This document shows, piece by piece, positions 35,088 to 43,763 of a DNA stretch of 64,000 nucleotides. Origin of the DNA: Saccharopolyspora sp. NFXS83 (GTDB lineage: Bacteria; Actinomycetota; Actinomycetes; Mycobacteriales; Pseudonocardiaceae); assembly GCF_026241095.1 (NCBI RefSeq), contig NZ_JAPFGB010000021.1, positions 33,963 through 97,962 of the forward strand, written 5' to 3'. Made by a program: the position numbers and the translations under genes. Numbering within the stretch: position 1 is the first letter of the stretch; each line of letters begins with the position of its first letter. The notes beneath the pieces were generated by a model. It saw only the letters and a list, made by a program, of their open reading frames with translations. It was not told where the DNA came from and did not search any database.

Positions 35088-35210
35088 GCCGAGCCCCGTT
35101 CCGACCGCGTGCTGAGCTACGCCACGGCCTCCGCTCCGATCGCCGCCCGAGGGCGCCGGGAGCGGACGAGCCGGGTCGCGACCCGCTGATCTCGTGTCGG
35201 TGCGGCCTCG

Positions 35211-35216
35211 TACAGT
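35211..35216 (+). promoter_or_regulatory. Candidate -10 box of the delta-prime gene
   Basis: TACAGT, 29 nt before the chosen ATG at 35246, leaving room for the GGAGGTG ribosome site. Confidence 0.35.
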
Positions 35217-35245
35217 GCGAGTCGACGATGCCCGGAGGTGACGTG

Positions 35246-36487
35246 ATGACGCAGTCCCCTGACCCGGTCGAAGGCACCGTGCCACCGGCCACCGGGGTGT
35301 GGGCGGACATCGTCGGCCAGCCCGCCGCCGTGCGCACGCTGTTCGCCGCGGCGCAGGCGGCGCACCTGCAGGTGCGCGGTGAGCCCGCGCCCGCCGGAGT
35401 CATGACGCACGCGTGGCTGTTCACCGGCCCGCCCGGCTCGGGACGATCGGTGGCCGCCCGCGCGTTCGCCGCCGCGTTGCAGTGCACGGAGGCGGACACC
35501 ATGCCGGGCTGCGGCCGGTGCTCGGCCTGCCGCACCGTCATGTCGGGCACGCACGCCGACGTCCGAGTGGTCGTGCCGGAGGGTTTGACGATCTCGGTGC
35601 GCGAGATGCGCGCCCTGGTGCAGGCCGCTGCGCGGCGCCCCACCACCGGCCAGTGGCGGGTGGTGCTGATCGAGGATTCGGACCGCCTCACCGAGGGCGC
35701 GGCGAACGCGCTGCTCAAGGCGGTGGAGGAACCGCCCGACCGGACGGTCTTCCTGCTGTGCGCGCCTTCTGATCACCCGGAGGACGTGTCCGTGACGATC
35801 CGGTCGCGGTGCCGGGCGATGCAGCTGCGCACACCGCTCGCCGCGTCGATCGCCGAGGTCCTGCGGGAACGCGACGACGTCGACGACGAGATGGCGCAGT
35901 GGGCCGCGGCGGTGTGCGGTGGGCACATCGGGCGGGCGCGGCGGCTGGCGACGGACCCGGCTGCGCGCGAGCGGCGGGACAAGGTGCTGAGCATTCCGGC
36001 CGGTCTGCGCCGGTTCTCCGACGTGTTCACGGCGGCGAGCGGCCTGGTGAAGTCCTCGGAGTCGGAGGCGGTCGCGGCGAACGAGGACCGCAACGAGGCG
36101 GAGAAGGACGAACTGCGCACCGCGATGGGTGCGGGCGGCACCGGCAAGGGCACCGCGTCGGCGACCCGTGGCGCGAACGCCGCCCTGAAGGAGCTGGAGA
36201 AGCGGCAGAAGTCCCGCGCCACCCGCTCGCAGCGGGACGCGCTGGACCTCGCGCTGGTCGACCTGGCCGGTTTCTACCGCGACGTGCTGGTGTCCCGGTC
36301 GGGTTCGGGGGCGCCGTTGAACCACCCGGACTACGCCTCGGACGTGTCGAGGGCCGCGGCGCAGTGGACTTCGGAGTCGGCGCTGCGGCGGCTGGAGGCG
36401 GTGCTGGAATGCCGCACCGCGCTCACCCGGAACGTGAAGCCGATCATCGCGGTGGAAGCGATGGTCGCGACCCTTCACCACGGCTGA
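35246..36487 (+). CDS. holB: DNA polymerase III delta-prime subunit
   Basis: 413 residues; clamp-loader subunit of the replicative polymerase. AAA+ fold with Walker A-like GPPGSGRS (Arg replaces the usual Lys), a zinc site in CGRCSACRTVMSGTHAD, Walker B-like VVLIEDSDRLTEGAANALLKAVEEPP and sensor-1 VSVTIRSRCRAMQL. Delta-prime often does not bind ATP productively, so the P-loop change fits. The C-terminal collar helices are Ala/Arg-rich and longer than in enteric proteins. The ATG at 35246 has GGAGGTG upstream. An ATG 18 nt earlier lies on top of that site. Confidence 0.94.
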   Translation: MTQSPDPVEGTVPPATGVWADIVGQPAAVRTLFAAAQAAHLQVRGEPAPAGVMTHAWLFTGPPGSGRSVAARAFAAALQCTEADTMPGCGRCSACRTVMSGTHADVRVVVPEGLTISVREMRALVQAAARRPTTGQWRVVLIEDSDRLTEGAANALLKAVEEPPDRTVFLLCAPSDHPEDVSVTIRSRCRAMQLRTPLAASIAEVLRERDDVDDEMAQWAAAVCGGHIGRARRLATDPAARERRDKVLSIPAGLRRFSDVFTAASGLVKSSESEAVAANEDRNEAEKDELRTAMGAGGTGKGTASATRGANAALKELEKRQKSRATRSQRDALDLALVDLAGFYRDVLVSRSGSGAPLNHPDYASDVSRAAAQWTSESALRRLEAVLECRTALTRNVKPIIAVEAMVATLHHG

Positions 36488-36519
36488 GCGGGCTCGTCCG
36501 ACCGGTCCGGAACGGGAAA

Positions 36520-36553
36520 GGCCCCCGCACTCTCCTCCCAGAGCGCGGGGGCC
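36520..36553. terminator. Terminator between convergent genes
   Basis: The stem GGCCCCCGC (36520-36528) pairs with GCGGGGGCC (36545-36553). It can serve both holB and the minus-strand secreted-protein gene. Confidence 0.6.
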
Positions 36554-36571
36554 GTGGCTGTTTCGGGCGAC

Positions 36572-37327
36572 TCAGGCGTCGCCGTTCGTGGAGCCGTTCT
36601 GCGGCAGCCCGGCGAGCCCGGCGAGAGGGGTGCCGGTGAGGCCGTCGGCCAGCGGCTTGCCGATCGCGCCGCCGGCGTTGCTCAGGTCGAGCAGGCCGCC
36701 CTTGGGGGTGCCCGCGGTCGTCGGCTTGGTGGTGGGGGTGTTGACGGCGGACGAGGTGCCGCCGGGCTTCCCGTCGGCACCGTCCTGGCCGCCGGTGCCG
36801 GCGGCGCCGGGCTGGCCGTTCTCGGCGGAGACGTTGTTGTTGGCGTTGAGCTGCTCCGGCGGGATCTGGTTGATCAGATCGAGCATGGCGTTGCCGGTGG
36901 TGTCGACGAAGTCGGTGATGCCGCGCGTGGCGGGGGCCTGGGTGACGCCGTCGATCGGCGTGGCACCGGCGCGCGCCTTCGAGGCGGGGATGACGCCGCC
37001 GAGCGGGATGGTGGCGCCCTGCGTGTTGACCGGGTGGGTGTGGGCCTGGGTCAGGTCGTGCAGCGTGTCGCCGATGATGTTGCTCTCGCCGGTGCGGCCG
37101 GAGGCCTCGCCGGCTTGTTCGGCCAGTGCCTGCGGTGCGCGCACCACGTCGCCGACGGTGCGCTGCACGCCGTGCAGGGTTCCGGCGCCGTGGAAGGCGG
37201 TCTGCGCGATTCCGTTGTCCACGGGCAGTTCGGCCGGGAACTGCGGGGCTGCCTGGGCGGTACCGGAGAAACCGACGGCACCGGCGCCCGCCAGCACTGC
37301 GGCGACCGTGGTGAGGCTGCGTTTCAT
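36572..37327 (-). CDS. Secreted protein of unknown function
   Basis: 251 residues. Signal peptide MKRSLTTVAAVLAGAGA... with cleavage near AQA (about residue 27). The mature part is Gly/Thr/Pro/Asn-rich. It has a helical segment (about 45-80), a middle part with LLDLINQIPPEQLN, and a low-complexity GQDGADGKPGGT-type linker. No Cys, no anchor. The ATG at 37327 has GAGGAG 7 nt upstream. An upstream GTG in frame would put polar residues before the signal peptide. Similar small exported proteins are common in Pseudonocardiales; no family can be named. Confidence 0.82.
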   Translation of the reverse strand: MKRSLTTVAAVLAGAGAVGFSGTAQAAPQFPAELPVDNGIAQTAFHGAGTLHGVQRTVGDVVRAPQALAEQAGEASGRTGESNIIGDTLHDLTQAHTHPVNTQGATIPLGGVIPASKARAGATPIDGVTQAPATRGITDFVDTTGNAMLDLINQIPPEQLNANNNVSAENGQPGAAGTGGQDGADGKPGGTSSAVNTPTTKPTTAGTPKGGLLDLSNAGGAIGKPLADGLTGTPLAGLAGLPQNGSTNGDA

Positions 37328-37493
37328 CGCCTTGCTCCTCTCTGCACAGGCGCTCACCTGTGCGCCAGAGGTCGCAGCGTACGGAGCCGTGACCGGCCAC
37401 TAATCAGCGATCACGACAGCCGTGGATTGTCGACTGGCAGTGTGCGGAGTGACCGGTGGACGACACGTTCGTGTGAGTGGGGCGATCTTGGAA

Positions 37494-38327
37494 TTACTGT
37501 CCGACGACGGAAGTGACGTCGACGGACTGGTTGAGGTGCTGCTGGCGCTTGGCTTGTTCTTCGCGCAACGACTCGACCGTGTCGGCGAATTCGGCGTACG
37601 CGTCGCTCTCGTCGTCGAACCGGCTGTAGCGCCCGGCCCGTAATTCGACCGAATGGTATTCGCGTTCCAGCACATCGGCGGTCTGCTGCAGGCTCGCGGC
37701 GCGTTCCCGGTACTTCGAGTAGCCGCCGAACGCCGCCGCGACCGCCACCAGCAGGCTCATGGCCACCGCGGCCCAGCGCGCGCCGACGACGGCGGCGGAC
37801 GCCGCGGTGACGGTGGCGCTGATGATGGACCCGGCGATGACCACCGTCTGCAGCAGCTGGTCCTTCCAGCGGTGGCTGCCGGCTTCGGTGCGGTACCGCT
37901 CGATCACGTCCGGCAGGTCCGCCCGGTAGCGCTTGCGCATGCCGAGCAGGTCGCCCGCGTTCCACTCGTCGAGCTGGTGTTCGCGATGCGCTCGCTCGAA
38001 CTCGCGCAGCTCCGCGGCGACCGAGCGCACCGCGAAGTGGTGGCGGTACGCGGTGCGCGCCGAGACCGCGACCGAGCCGACGGGGATCGCCACCGCCGCC
38101 ACCGATACCGCTATCGGGGGTGTGAGCAGCACGATCCCGGAGATCGAGAGCCCGGTGAGGGCCGCGTTCCCCGGATAGGCCCAGATCAGTAGAAGTCGTT
38201 GCAGCAGTCGCGCTCGGTAGAGCTGTTCGGACAGCTCGCTGATTCGGCGCTCCCAGTCCTGCGGTTGGGTTTCCCCGGCGATGACCCCGCCCCCAATGAT
38301 GCCCGTGCCCGCGTCCCAACGCTCCAT
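37494..38327 (-). CDS. SLATT-like (DUF4231-type) four-TM membrane protein
   Basis: 277 residues with two hydrophobic hairpins, about residues 45-87 and 160-206. Each is followed by an amphipathic helix rich in Arg/Glu. The second half fits the SLATT/DUF4231 pattern: an IERYRTEAGSHRWKDQLLQ helix, two TM helices, a short SKYRERAASLQQTA turn, then a YHSVELRAGRYSRF helix. SLATT proteins are proposed pore-forming effectors tied to nucleotide-signalling immunity. No cyclase or SLOG gene is next to it, so it is an orphan here. The ATG at 38327 (AAGGA upstream) is preferred; a TTG at 38384 would add 19 residues. Confidence 0.75.
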   Translation of the reverse strand: MERWDAGTGIIGGGVIAGETQPQDWERRISELSEQLYRARLLQRLLLIWAYPGNAALTGLSISGIVLLTPPIAVSVAAVAIPVGSVAVSARTAYRHHFAVRSVAAELREFERAHREHQLDEWNAGDLLGMRKRYRADLPDVIERYRTEAGSHRWKDQLLQTVVIAGSIISATVTAASAAVVGARWAAVAMSLLVAVAAAFGGYSKYRERAASLQQTADVLEREYHSVELRAGRYSRFDDESDAYAEFADTVESLREEQAKRQQHLNQSVDVTSVVGQ

Positions 38328-39101
38328 CACATCGATCCTTCCGGCGTCACTGTGATCGAAGTAGTTCCCCAAGTACGACGACAATCGACTGGTCGGGTGA
38401 TAGCTGATTGGGCTGTTCGGCCTACACCCTGTTACGCCTTGTGATCACCGCAGGTCGACCGCGAGGCATCTTCGTCGAAACCTGCCAGTGATAACAGTCG
38501 ATGGCGCAAGTGCTCAGTCGCCGCGACTACTCGCCCCGGATCGGGGTTCTCCACTGTGGCAGCGCGTCCGTTCGGCTCAATCACGTGGGCCACGATCAGC
38601 CCAGCACTCCCTCTGCTATAGGGGCGTCCGGAGTGCGGTGAGCCGGGTGGCGAGACGGCATGTCCGGTGGGGGCGGTGGTGCCGGGCGTGGGTGTGAACG
38701 GCTCGCCCGAGGGGGCGGTATTCGTCGGTTCGGTCCTCTGGTCCGATGTGCGAACGGTGTCGGAAATCGCTTTCGGAATGCGGAGATGGCCTGGCCGGAT
38801 GGCGGAGTCCGAAATGCGGGAACAATGTGGTCTCCCGCTGGTTCCGAGGTGTCGGAAGATTCGTGCCCGAGCGGCGTTGCAGCAGTTCAGTTCGGTGCTT
38901 CGGTGCCGTTCCGGGAATTGCTGGATGATTGCTCGCGCAGCGGTGGAAGGCTGGTCGAGGATGAGTGCTTTCGGTGAATTCCCGAGAGGTGTCGGGCGCG
39001 CTTCGGATTCTCCGAAATCGGCGCGACCTGGCGGGTGGATGTTGTCCGGCTGGGCCCGGTGGCGAGCGGCTCACGCCGCCGATGCGGGTGCCGAACGAGA
39101 A
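38328..39101. other. Long stretch without a convincing gene
   Basis: About 770 bp between the SLATT-like gene and tRNA-Thr. Both strands have open frames up to about 158 codons. Their products are Arg/Pro/Ser-rich with no domain rhythm and no ribosome site. The DNA from about 38730 to 39010 is less GC-rich than nearby genes and shows many short GGAAT/ATTCC-type words. It may be a remnant of an insertion next to the tRNA, but no integrase or direct repeat is visible. Confidence 0.5.
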
Positions 39102-39134
39102 AGACCGCAGGTCACCGGAGTGAACCTGCGGTCT
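39102..39134 (-). terminator. Terminator of tRNA-Thr
   Basis: The perfect 11-bp stem AGACCGCAGGT (39102-39112) / ACCTGCGGTCT (39124-39134) is followed on the minus strand by TTTCTCG. It begins 10 bp after the tRNA 3' end. Confidence 0.75.
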
Positions 39135-39143
39135 TCTCAGTGA

Positions 39144-39216
39144 GCCGCCTAAGGGAATCGAACCCTTGACCTACGCATTACGAGTGCGTCGCTCTGGCCG
39201 ACTGAGCTAAGGCGGC
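39144..39216 (-). tRNA. tRNA-Thr (anticodon CGT)
   Basis: 73 nt, full cloverleaf on the minus strand. The acceptor GCCGCCT pairs with AGGCGGC, the D-arm GCTC/GAGC, the anticodon stem ACGCA/TGCGT around loop CTCGTAA, and the T-arm AAGGG/CCCTT with TTCGATT. CCA is not encoded. It reads ACG threonine codons. Confidence 0.97.
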
Positions 39217-39379
39217 GTTGCGGGGACGAGTGTAGCGGGTCCGGTGGAGCCGTTCGGCGGAGGGGTTGCCGGTCGGCGGTGTCACCGGTTGCGGCGAAGA
39301 TCAGCGTCACCTGGACGGGGGGTCGTCGTTGATATGTGCGGTGACGCTCGTCACCGATGTGCCGATGGAGGGCATACGG

Positions 39380-40903
39380 ATGCGATCAGTTCGACCGCTG
39401 CGTCGTTTCACCGCGGTGACGACGGTGTCGCTGGCCGTCGCAGGGTTGGGGATGCCCGCCGCGTTCGCGCAGACCACCCCGGTGCCGACGCCGGTGGACC
39501 CGGACCAGCCGCCCGCGTTGGAGGTGCCGGTGCAGCCGGGGCCGATCTCCGCGGAGGTGGGCACCGGGGTCGGCGTGGTGCGGGTGCTGCCGGGAACGGT
39601 GCCGGGGGAGAGCATCTTCGACGATCCGGCCTACGAGGACGCGTTGCGCAAGCAGTCGCTGATCGAGCTCGGCCTGGGGTTGGCGAAGTCGAAGGCCGAC
39701 TCCGGCGCGTACCTGGCGCACGAGCGGGCGGTCGCCGAGGCCGCGCCGTTCGGTGCCGCGATCGGCGGGTATTCGCCGCAGGTTCCGGGCTTGTCGGTGA
39801 CGCAGACGGCGGTGCCGGATCACGCGGAGCCGACGGTGACCGGGGTGCGACCGCCCGCGTCGCCCGCTGACGCGCTGGTGAAGCTCGGTCTGCTGGAGGG
39901 GAGCGCGCACGCGCGTTGGGACGACCGGCTCGGTCCGTGCGTGTCGCCGATCTCGGAGGCGAGCAGTTCGCTGGGGAGCCTGTCCGCGGTGAACGTGCTC
40001 CCCGCGTTGCCGGACACACCGCAGCAGGTGTCCGAACTGCTGCCCGCGGAGCGGCAGGGCGCCCTGGGGGCGGAGGCTGAGCTCGCCGGGGAGATGCCGG
40101 GGTCGCTCGCGCGGCTGGGCGGGCTGCTTTCCGGTGGTGCGCCGACGGAATCGGGCATGGGGTCGTTGCTGAACGTGCCGGACGCGGTGCGCGCGCAGTC
40201 CCGCATCGAACTCGTCGACGTGCCCGGTTCCGAGGGCAAGGCGGTGCGGGCGACGTCGGCGATGCAGCTGGCGAGCGTGCGGCTGCTGTCGGGCACCCCG
40301 CAGGAGCTGCGGGTGGACGTGGTGAGCGAGCCGAAGTTGACGGTCACCGCCACCGGCGACCCCGAGACGTCCACTGTGGACTACCAGGCTCCGGTGCTGC
40401 GGGTGACGCAGGGCGGCCGGGAGCTCGTGGTGATCGACGCGGCGAACCCGACGGCGGACCTGCCGATCGGGCTGCCGGGTGCGCCCGGCGAACTGCCTGT
40501 CGTGGGGCCCGCGCTCAACGATCGCGTGCTCGACATCGGCGTGCTGCGGCTGAGCATCGGTGAACTCACCCAGGAGGCGCAGGGCACCGAAGTGCGGGCG
40601 GGCGCGCGGTTGTTCGACCTGAAGCTGCTGCCCGGTACCGCGCTCGGCATGCCCGACGCGGCGCTGGCCCACGTGACCTTCGGCGAGCAGACGGCTCGGG
40701 CGGGAGCGCCGGAAGGCGGCGTGGTGTGCGAGGTGCCCGCGCAGCAGCAGCCCGCACCGGCGACGCCCGCGCAGGGCGCCGCCGCTCCGCCGCTGGCGAA
40801 GACGAGCGGCGCGTACTACACGATTCCGCTGTTCTGGACCGGAACCGGTCTGCTGCTGCTCGGCGCCGTGCTCGTCGCCGCGGTGCCGCGCCGCCAGCAG
40901 TGA
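39380..40903 (+). CDS. Secreted, C-terminally membrane-anchored protein of unknown function
   Basis: 507 residues. Signal peptide to about residue 31 (ending AFAQ) and a C-terminal TM helix (about 480-503, IPLFWTGTGLLLLGAVLV) followed by PRRQQ. The long outer region is beta-rich with Val/Leu/Pro alternation, one Cys in GPCVSPISEASSS and another in VVCEVPA that may bridge. A Gln/Pro/Ala linker precedes the anchor. No known catalytic motif. The ATG at 39380 has GGAGGG upstream. It stands alone after tRNA-Thr, convergent with lctP. It looks like an actinobacterial cell-surface protein; no function is claimed. Confidence 0.85.
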   Translation: MRSVRPLRRFTAVTTVSLAVAGLGMPAAFAQTTPVPTPVDPDQPPALEVPVQPGPISAEVGTGVGVVRVLPGTVPGESIFDDPAYEDALRKQSLIELGLGLAKSKADSGAYLAHERAVAEAAPFGAAIGGYSPQVPGLSVTQTAVPDHAEPTVTGVRPPASPADALVKLGLLEGSAHARWDDRLGPCVSPISEASSSLGSLSAVNVLPALPDTPQQVSELLPAERQGALGAEAELAGEMPGSLARLGGLLSGGAPTESGMGSLLNVPDAVRAQSRIELVDVPGSEGKAVRATSAMQLASVRLLSGTPQELRVDVVSEPKLTVTATGDPETSTVDYQAPVLRVTQGGRELVVIDAANPTADLPIGLPGAPGELPVVGPALNDRVLDIGVLRLSIGELTQEAQGTEVRAGARLFDLKLLPGTALGMPDAALAHVTFGEQTARAGAPEGGVVCEVPAQQQPAPATPAQGAAAPPLAKTSGAYYTIPLFWTGTGLLLLGAVLVAAVPRRQQ

Positions 40904-41009
40904 TCCGGCGAGATCACCGCGCAGCGGCGATGATCTGCGGCGAGCGGTGGTGTCGTCCCCCTACCCCGAATTGGGGGAGGACGCCGCCGCTCCGGCAGGG
41001 TGGAGCGCG

Positions 41010-41060
41010 GAGTGAACGGACCGTTCGTCCGATCCGGTCGGACGAACGGTCCGTTCACTC
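41010..41060. terminator. 23-bp perfect inverted repeat between convergent genes
   Basis: The left arm 41010-41032 and right arm 41038-41060 are perfect complements around a TCCGG loop. There is no T-run, but its position between two convergent stops suggests bidirectional termination. Confidence 0.6.
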
Positions 41061-41075
41061 CCATCAGGCTCGTGC

Positions 41076-42764
41076 TCAGGGGAGCATCCAGCTCAGCACC
41101 GGGGTCGATTGCAGGTAGACCAGGGCGCACATGAGGAGCAGGAGCAGCAGGCTCCAGCCGAAGACGCGGCGGAACAGCTCGCCTTCGCGCCCGACCAGCC
41201 CCACCGCCGCGGTGCCGATCGCGAGGTTCTGCGGTGAGATCATCTTCGCCATCACGCCGCCGGAGGAGTTCGCCGCGCCCAGCAGCACCGGGTCCGCGCC
41301 GATCTGTTCGGCCGCGGTGGTCTGCAGGCCGCCGAACAGCGCGTTCGCGCCCGCGTCGGTGCCGGTGATGGTGACGCCGAACCAGCCCACGACGGGTGAG
41401 AGGAACGCGAAGAACGCCCCGGTGCCCGCGAGCCAGACGCCGAGCGTGGTGATCTGCCCGGACAGGTTCATCACGTAGGACAGCGCGAACACGGCGAGGA
41501 TCGCGAGGATGGCCCAGCCGAACTGCCGCAGCGTCCGGCCGTAGACGAGCACCGCGTCCTTCGGCCGCACCCGCAGGAACGGCAGCGCCAGCAGGCCGGA
41601 CAGCAGCAGCAGGGTCCCGGTGGCGGAGCCGATGGCGAACTCGTACTCGGTGTCGACGGGTGTGCCCGCGGCCGTGAGCACGGTGAGGCCGGGCCAGTCG
41701 AAGCTCCAGGTCAGCGTTTTCAGCGGTGCTTTCACGGAGTCGAACTGGGCGAGCGCGAAGACCAGCACGATGATCGCGTAGGGGGCGAAGGCGCGCAGCG
41801 TCTCGGCGCGGGAATCCGTTGCGGTCGCGGAGGTTCCGGCCTCGGGGCGGGTGGTCGTAGCGAGCGCCGGCGGCTCGGCGGGAGCGGCTGGAGCGCCGGT
41901 CGCGTCTCCTTCCCGGTCGTCGGCGAGCAGTGCCGCCGTGACCGGCTCACCGGGGCGCCACACCCGCAGCAGCAACAGGATCGCGCCGGCGGACACGATC
42001 GCCGCCACGATGTCCGCGAGCTGGTACGACAGGTAGTTCGACGTGAGGAATTGCGCCACGGCGAAGGAGATTCCGCCGACGAGCGCGGCGGGCCACGCCT
42101 GCCGCACCCCGCGGCGCCCGTCTGCGACGAGCAGCAGCACGAGCGGAACGGCGACGGCGAGCACCGAGACCTGACGTCCGGCGACCGCGCCGAATTCCGC
42201 GGCGGGCAGGCCGGTGACCTCGCCGAGCACGGTGATCGGGTTGCCCATGCCGCCGAACGCGACGGGCGCGGTGTCGGCGACCAGCGCCAGCGCGGCGGCC
42301 TTGAGCGGGGAGACGCCGAGCGCGATGAGCATGACCGAGCAGATCGCGACCGGTCCGCCGCCGCCGGCGAGCGCTTCGAGCAGCGCGCCGAAGCAGAAGG
42401 CGATGACGATGGACTGCACCCGGATGTCCTCGCCGAGCGTGCCGAACGCCCGGCGCAGCACCGCGAAGTGTCCACTGCGCACGGTCAGGTTGTAGATCCA
42501 GATGGCGTTGAAGGTGAGCCAGAGGATGAGCAGCAGGCTCTGCGCCATGCCGTACAGCCCGGCGTCGAGCGCGAGCAGCGGCGGCATGTCGTAGCCCGCG
42601 ACGGCGACGACCAGCGCCACGCCGAGGGTCGCCAGCCCGGCCCAGTGCGCCTTCCAGCGCAGCCCGCCGAGCAGGAACAGCAGCGTGACCAGGGGTAGCA
42701 GCGCGAGCAGCGCGGACAGCAGCAGGGAGCCGGTGGGATCGGGGCTCTGGTGGTAGGGCGGCAC
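41076..42764 (-). CDS. lctP: L-lactate permease (LctP/LldP family)
   Basis: 562 residues with about 14 TM helices; lactate/glycolate:H+ symporter family. Family features include ALLEALAGGGGPVAICSVMLIALG, PVAFGGMGNPITVLGEVTGLP, and GWFGVTITGTDAGANALFGGLQ with SGGVMAKMISPQNLAIG near the C-terminus. A hydrophilic loop around residues 285-330 is unusually long and Pro/Ala/Thr-rich. The GTG at 42764 has GGAGG 7 nt upstream and gives typical length; an ATG at 42824 lacks a ribosome site. It is divergent from the kdu operon with 169 bp between. Confidence 0.93.
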   Translation of the reverse strand: MPPYHQSPDPTGSLLLSALLALLPLVTLLFLLGGLRWKAHWAGLATLGVALVVAVAGYDMPPLLALDAGLYGMAQSLLLILWLTFNAIWIYNLTVRSGHFAVLRRAFGTLGEDIRVQSIVIAFCFGALLEALAGGGGPVAICSVMLIALGVSPLKAAALALVADTAPVAFGGMGNPITVLGEVTGLPAAEFGAVAGRQVSVLAVAVPLVLLLVADGRRGVRQAWPAALVGGISFAVAQFLTSNYLSYQLADIVAAIVSAGAILLLLRVWRPGEPVTAALLADDREGDATGAPAAPAEPPALATTTRPEAGTSATATDSRAETLRAFAPYAIIVLVFALAQFDSVKAPLKTLTWSFDWPGLTVLTAAGTPVDTEYEFAIGSATGTLLLLSGLLALPFLRVRPKDAVLVYGRTLRQFGWAILAILAVFALSYVMNLSGQITTLGVWLAGTGAFFAFLSPVVGWFGVTITGTDAGANALFGGLQTTAAEQIGADPVLLGAANSSGGVMAKMISPQNLAIGTAAVGLVGREGELFRRVFGWSLLLLLLMCALVYLQSTPVLSWMLP

Positions 42765-42797
42765 GGTGACCTCCACAGACCCGCCGAACGGCGGGTT

Positions 42798-42814
42798 GTT
42801 CCGAAAAGCAGAAC
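42798..42814. promoter_or_regulatory. Possible regulator site in the lctP-kduI interval
   Basis: GTTC and GAAC half-sites spaced by 9 bp, between the two divergent genes. The spacing could suit the IclR-type regulator encoded nearby. This is weak evidence: one imperfect palindrome. Confidence 0.2.
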
Positions 42815-42933
42815 GGGGTTCCATATTCGGTGACGGCCATGGTGACCCCGATCACCGCCGACTGGCTATCGGCCGCCCGGCCCAATTCCCGGCGAACGGC
42901 CGGTCCGCCCGGTCCCGAACTAGGAGGCTCCGC

Positions 42934-43755
42934 ATGGAGAACCGGCACGCCACGCACCCCGACCAGGTGCGCGGCTTCGACACCGACGCGCTGCGGGCCC
43001 ACTACCTGGTGCCCGACCTGTTCGTCCCCGGCGAGATCCGCACCGTGCACTCGCACCAGGACCGGGTGGTGCTCGGCGGTGCCACCCCCGAACCGGGGCA
43101 GGTGCTGGAGCTGACCGCGGAACCCGCGCTGCGCGGCGAATTCTTCTGCGAGCGCCGAGAGCTCGGCGTGATCGCGCTCGGTGGGCCGGGCGCCGTCATC
43201 GCCGACGGCACCGAGCACCGGCTGGAGCACCGCGACTGCGCGTACATCGGCGCCGGCACCCGCGAGGTGGCGTTCCGCGGCGACGGCACGCGGTTCTACC
43301 TGGTCTCCGCCCCCGCGCGCACGGCGCATCCGATGCGGGTCGCGCGGCACGCCGACACCGAACCCGCGCGGCTCGGCGCGCAGGCCACCGCGAACGTGCG
43401 CGAGCTGCGCAAGTACGTGCACCCGGCGGGAATCACCTCGGACCAGCTGGTCATGGGCGTCACCGAACTCGCCGAGGGCAGCGTCTGGAACACCATGCCC
43501 GCCCACACCCACGACCGGCGCACCGAGTGCTACCTGTACTTCGACCTGCCCGCCGAGCACCGGGTGCTGCACCTGCTGGGCGAGCCCGGCGAGACCCGGC
43601 ACCTGGTGGTGGGCGACGAGCAGGCGGTGATCTCGCCCAGCTGGTCCGTCCACAGTGGAGCTGGCACGCACCGGTACGGTTTCGTGTGGGCGATGGCCGG
43701 GGAGAACCAGTCGTTCGACGACATGGACCACGTGGCCGTCGCGGAACTGCGGTAG
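42934..43755 (+). CDS. kduI: 5-dehydro-4-deoxy-D-glucuronate isomerase
   Basis: 273 residues; isomerises 5-keto-4-deoxyuronate to 2,5-diketo-3-deoxygluconate in breakdown of pectin or uronic-acid polysaccharides. The metal site is intact: H191, H193 and E198 in HTHDRRTE, and H240 in VHSGAGTH. This matches the enteric enzyme with a 5-residue offset. Other family words: GFDTDALRAHYLV, YIGAGTREV and VWAMAGENQSFDDMD. The ATG follows TAGGAGG. First gene of kduI-kduD-iclR. Confidence 0.95.
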   Translation: MENRHATHPDQVRGFDTDALRAHYLVPDLFVPGEIRTVHSHQDRVVLGGATPEPGQVLELTAEPALRGEFFCERRELGVIALGGPGAVIADGTEHRLEHRDCAYIGAGTREVAFRGDGTRFYLVSAPARTAHPMRVARHADTEPARLGAQATANVRELRKYVHPAGITSDQLVMGVTELAEGSVWNTMPAHTHDRRTECYLYFDLPAEHRVLHLLGEPGETRHLVVGDEQAVISPSWSVHSGAGTHRYGFVWAMAGENQSFDDMDHVAVAELR

Positions 43756-43763
43756 GGGTGGGC

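Noticed and set aside
37126..37403. Upstream in-frame extension of the secreted protein
   Set aside because: It would place a polar, non-conserved stretch before a clear signal peptide that has its own GAGGAG site.
38667..39143. 158-codon plus-strand frame and its minus-strand counterpart (38616-39074)
   Set aside because: No ribosome site, no domain pattern, and composition typical of non-coding GC-rich DNA.
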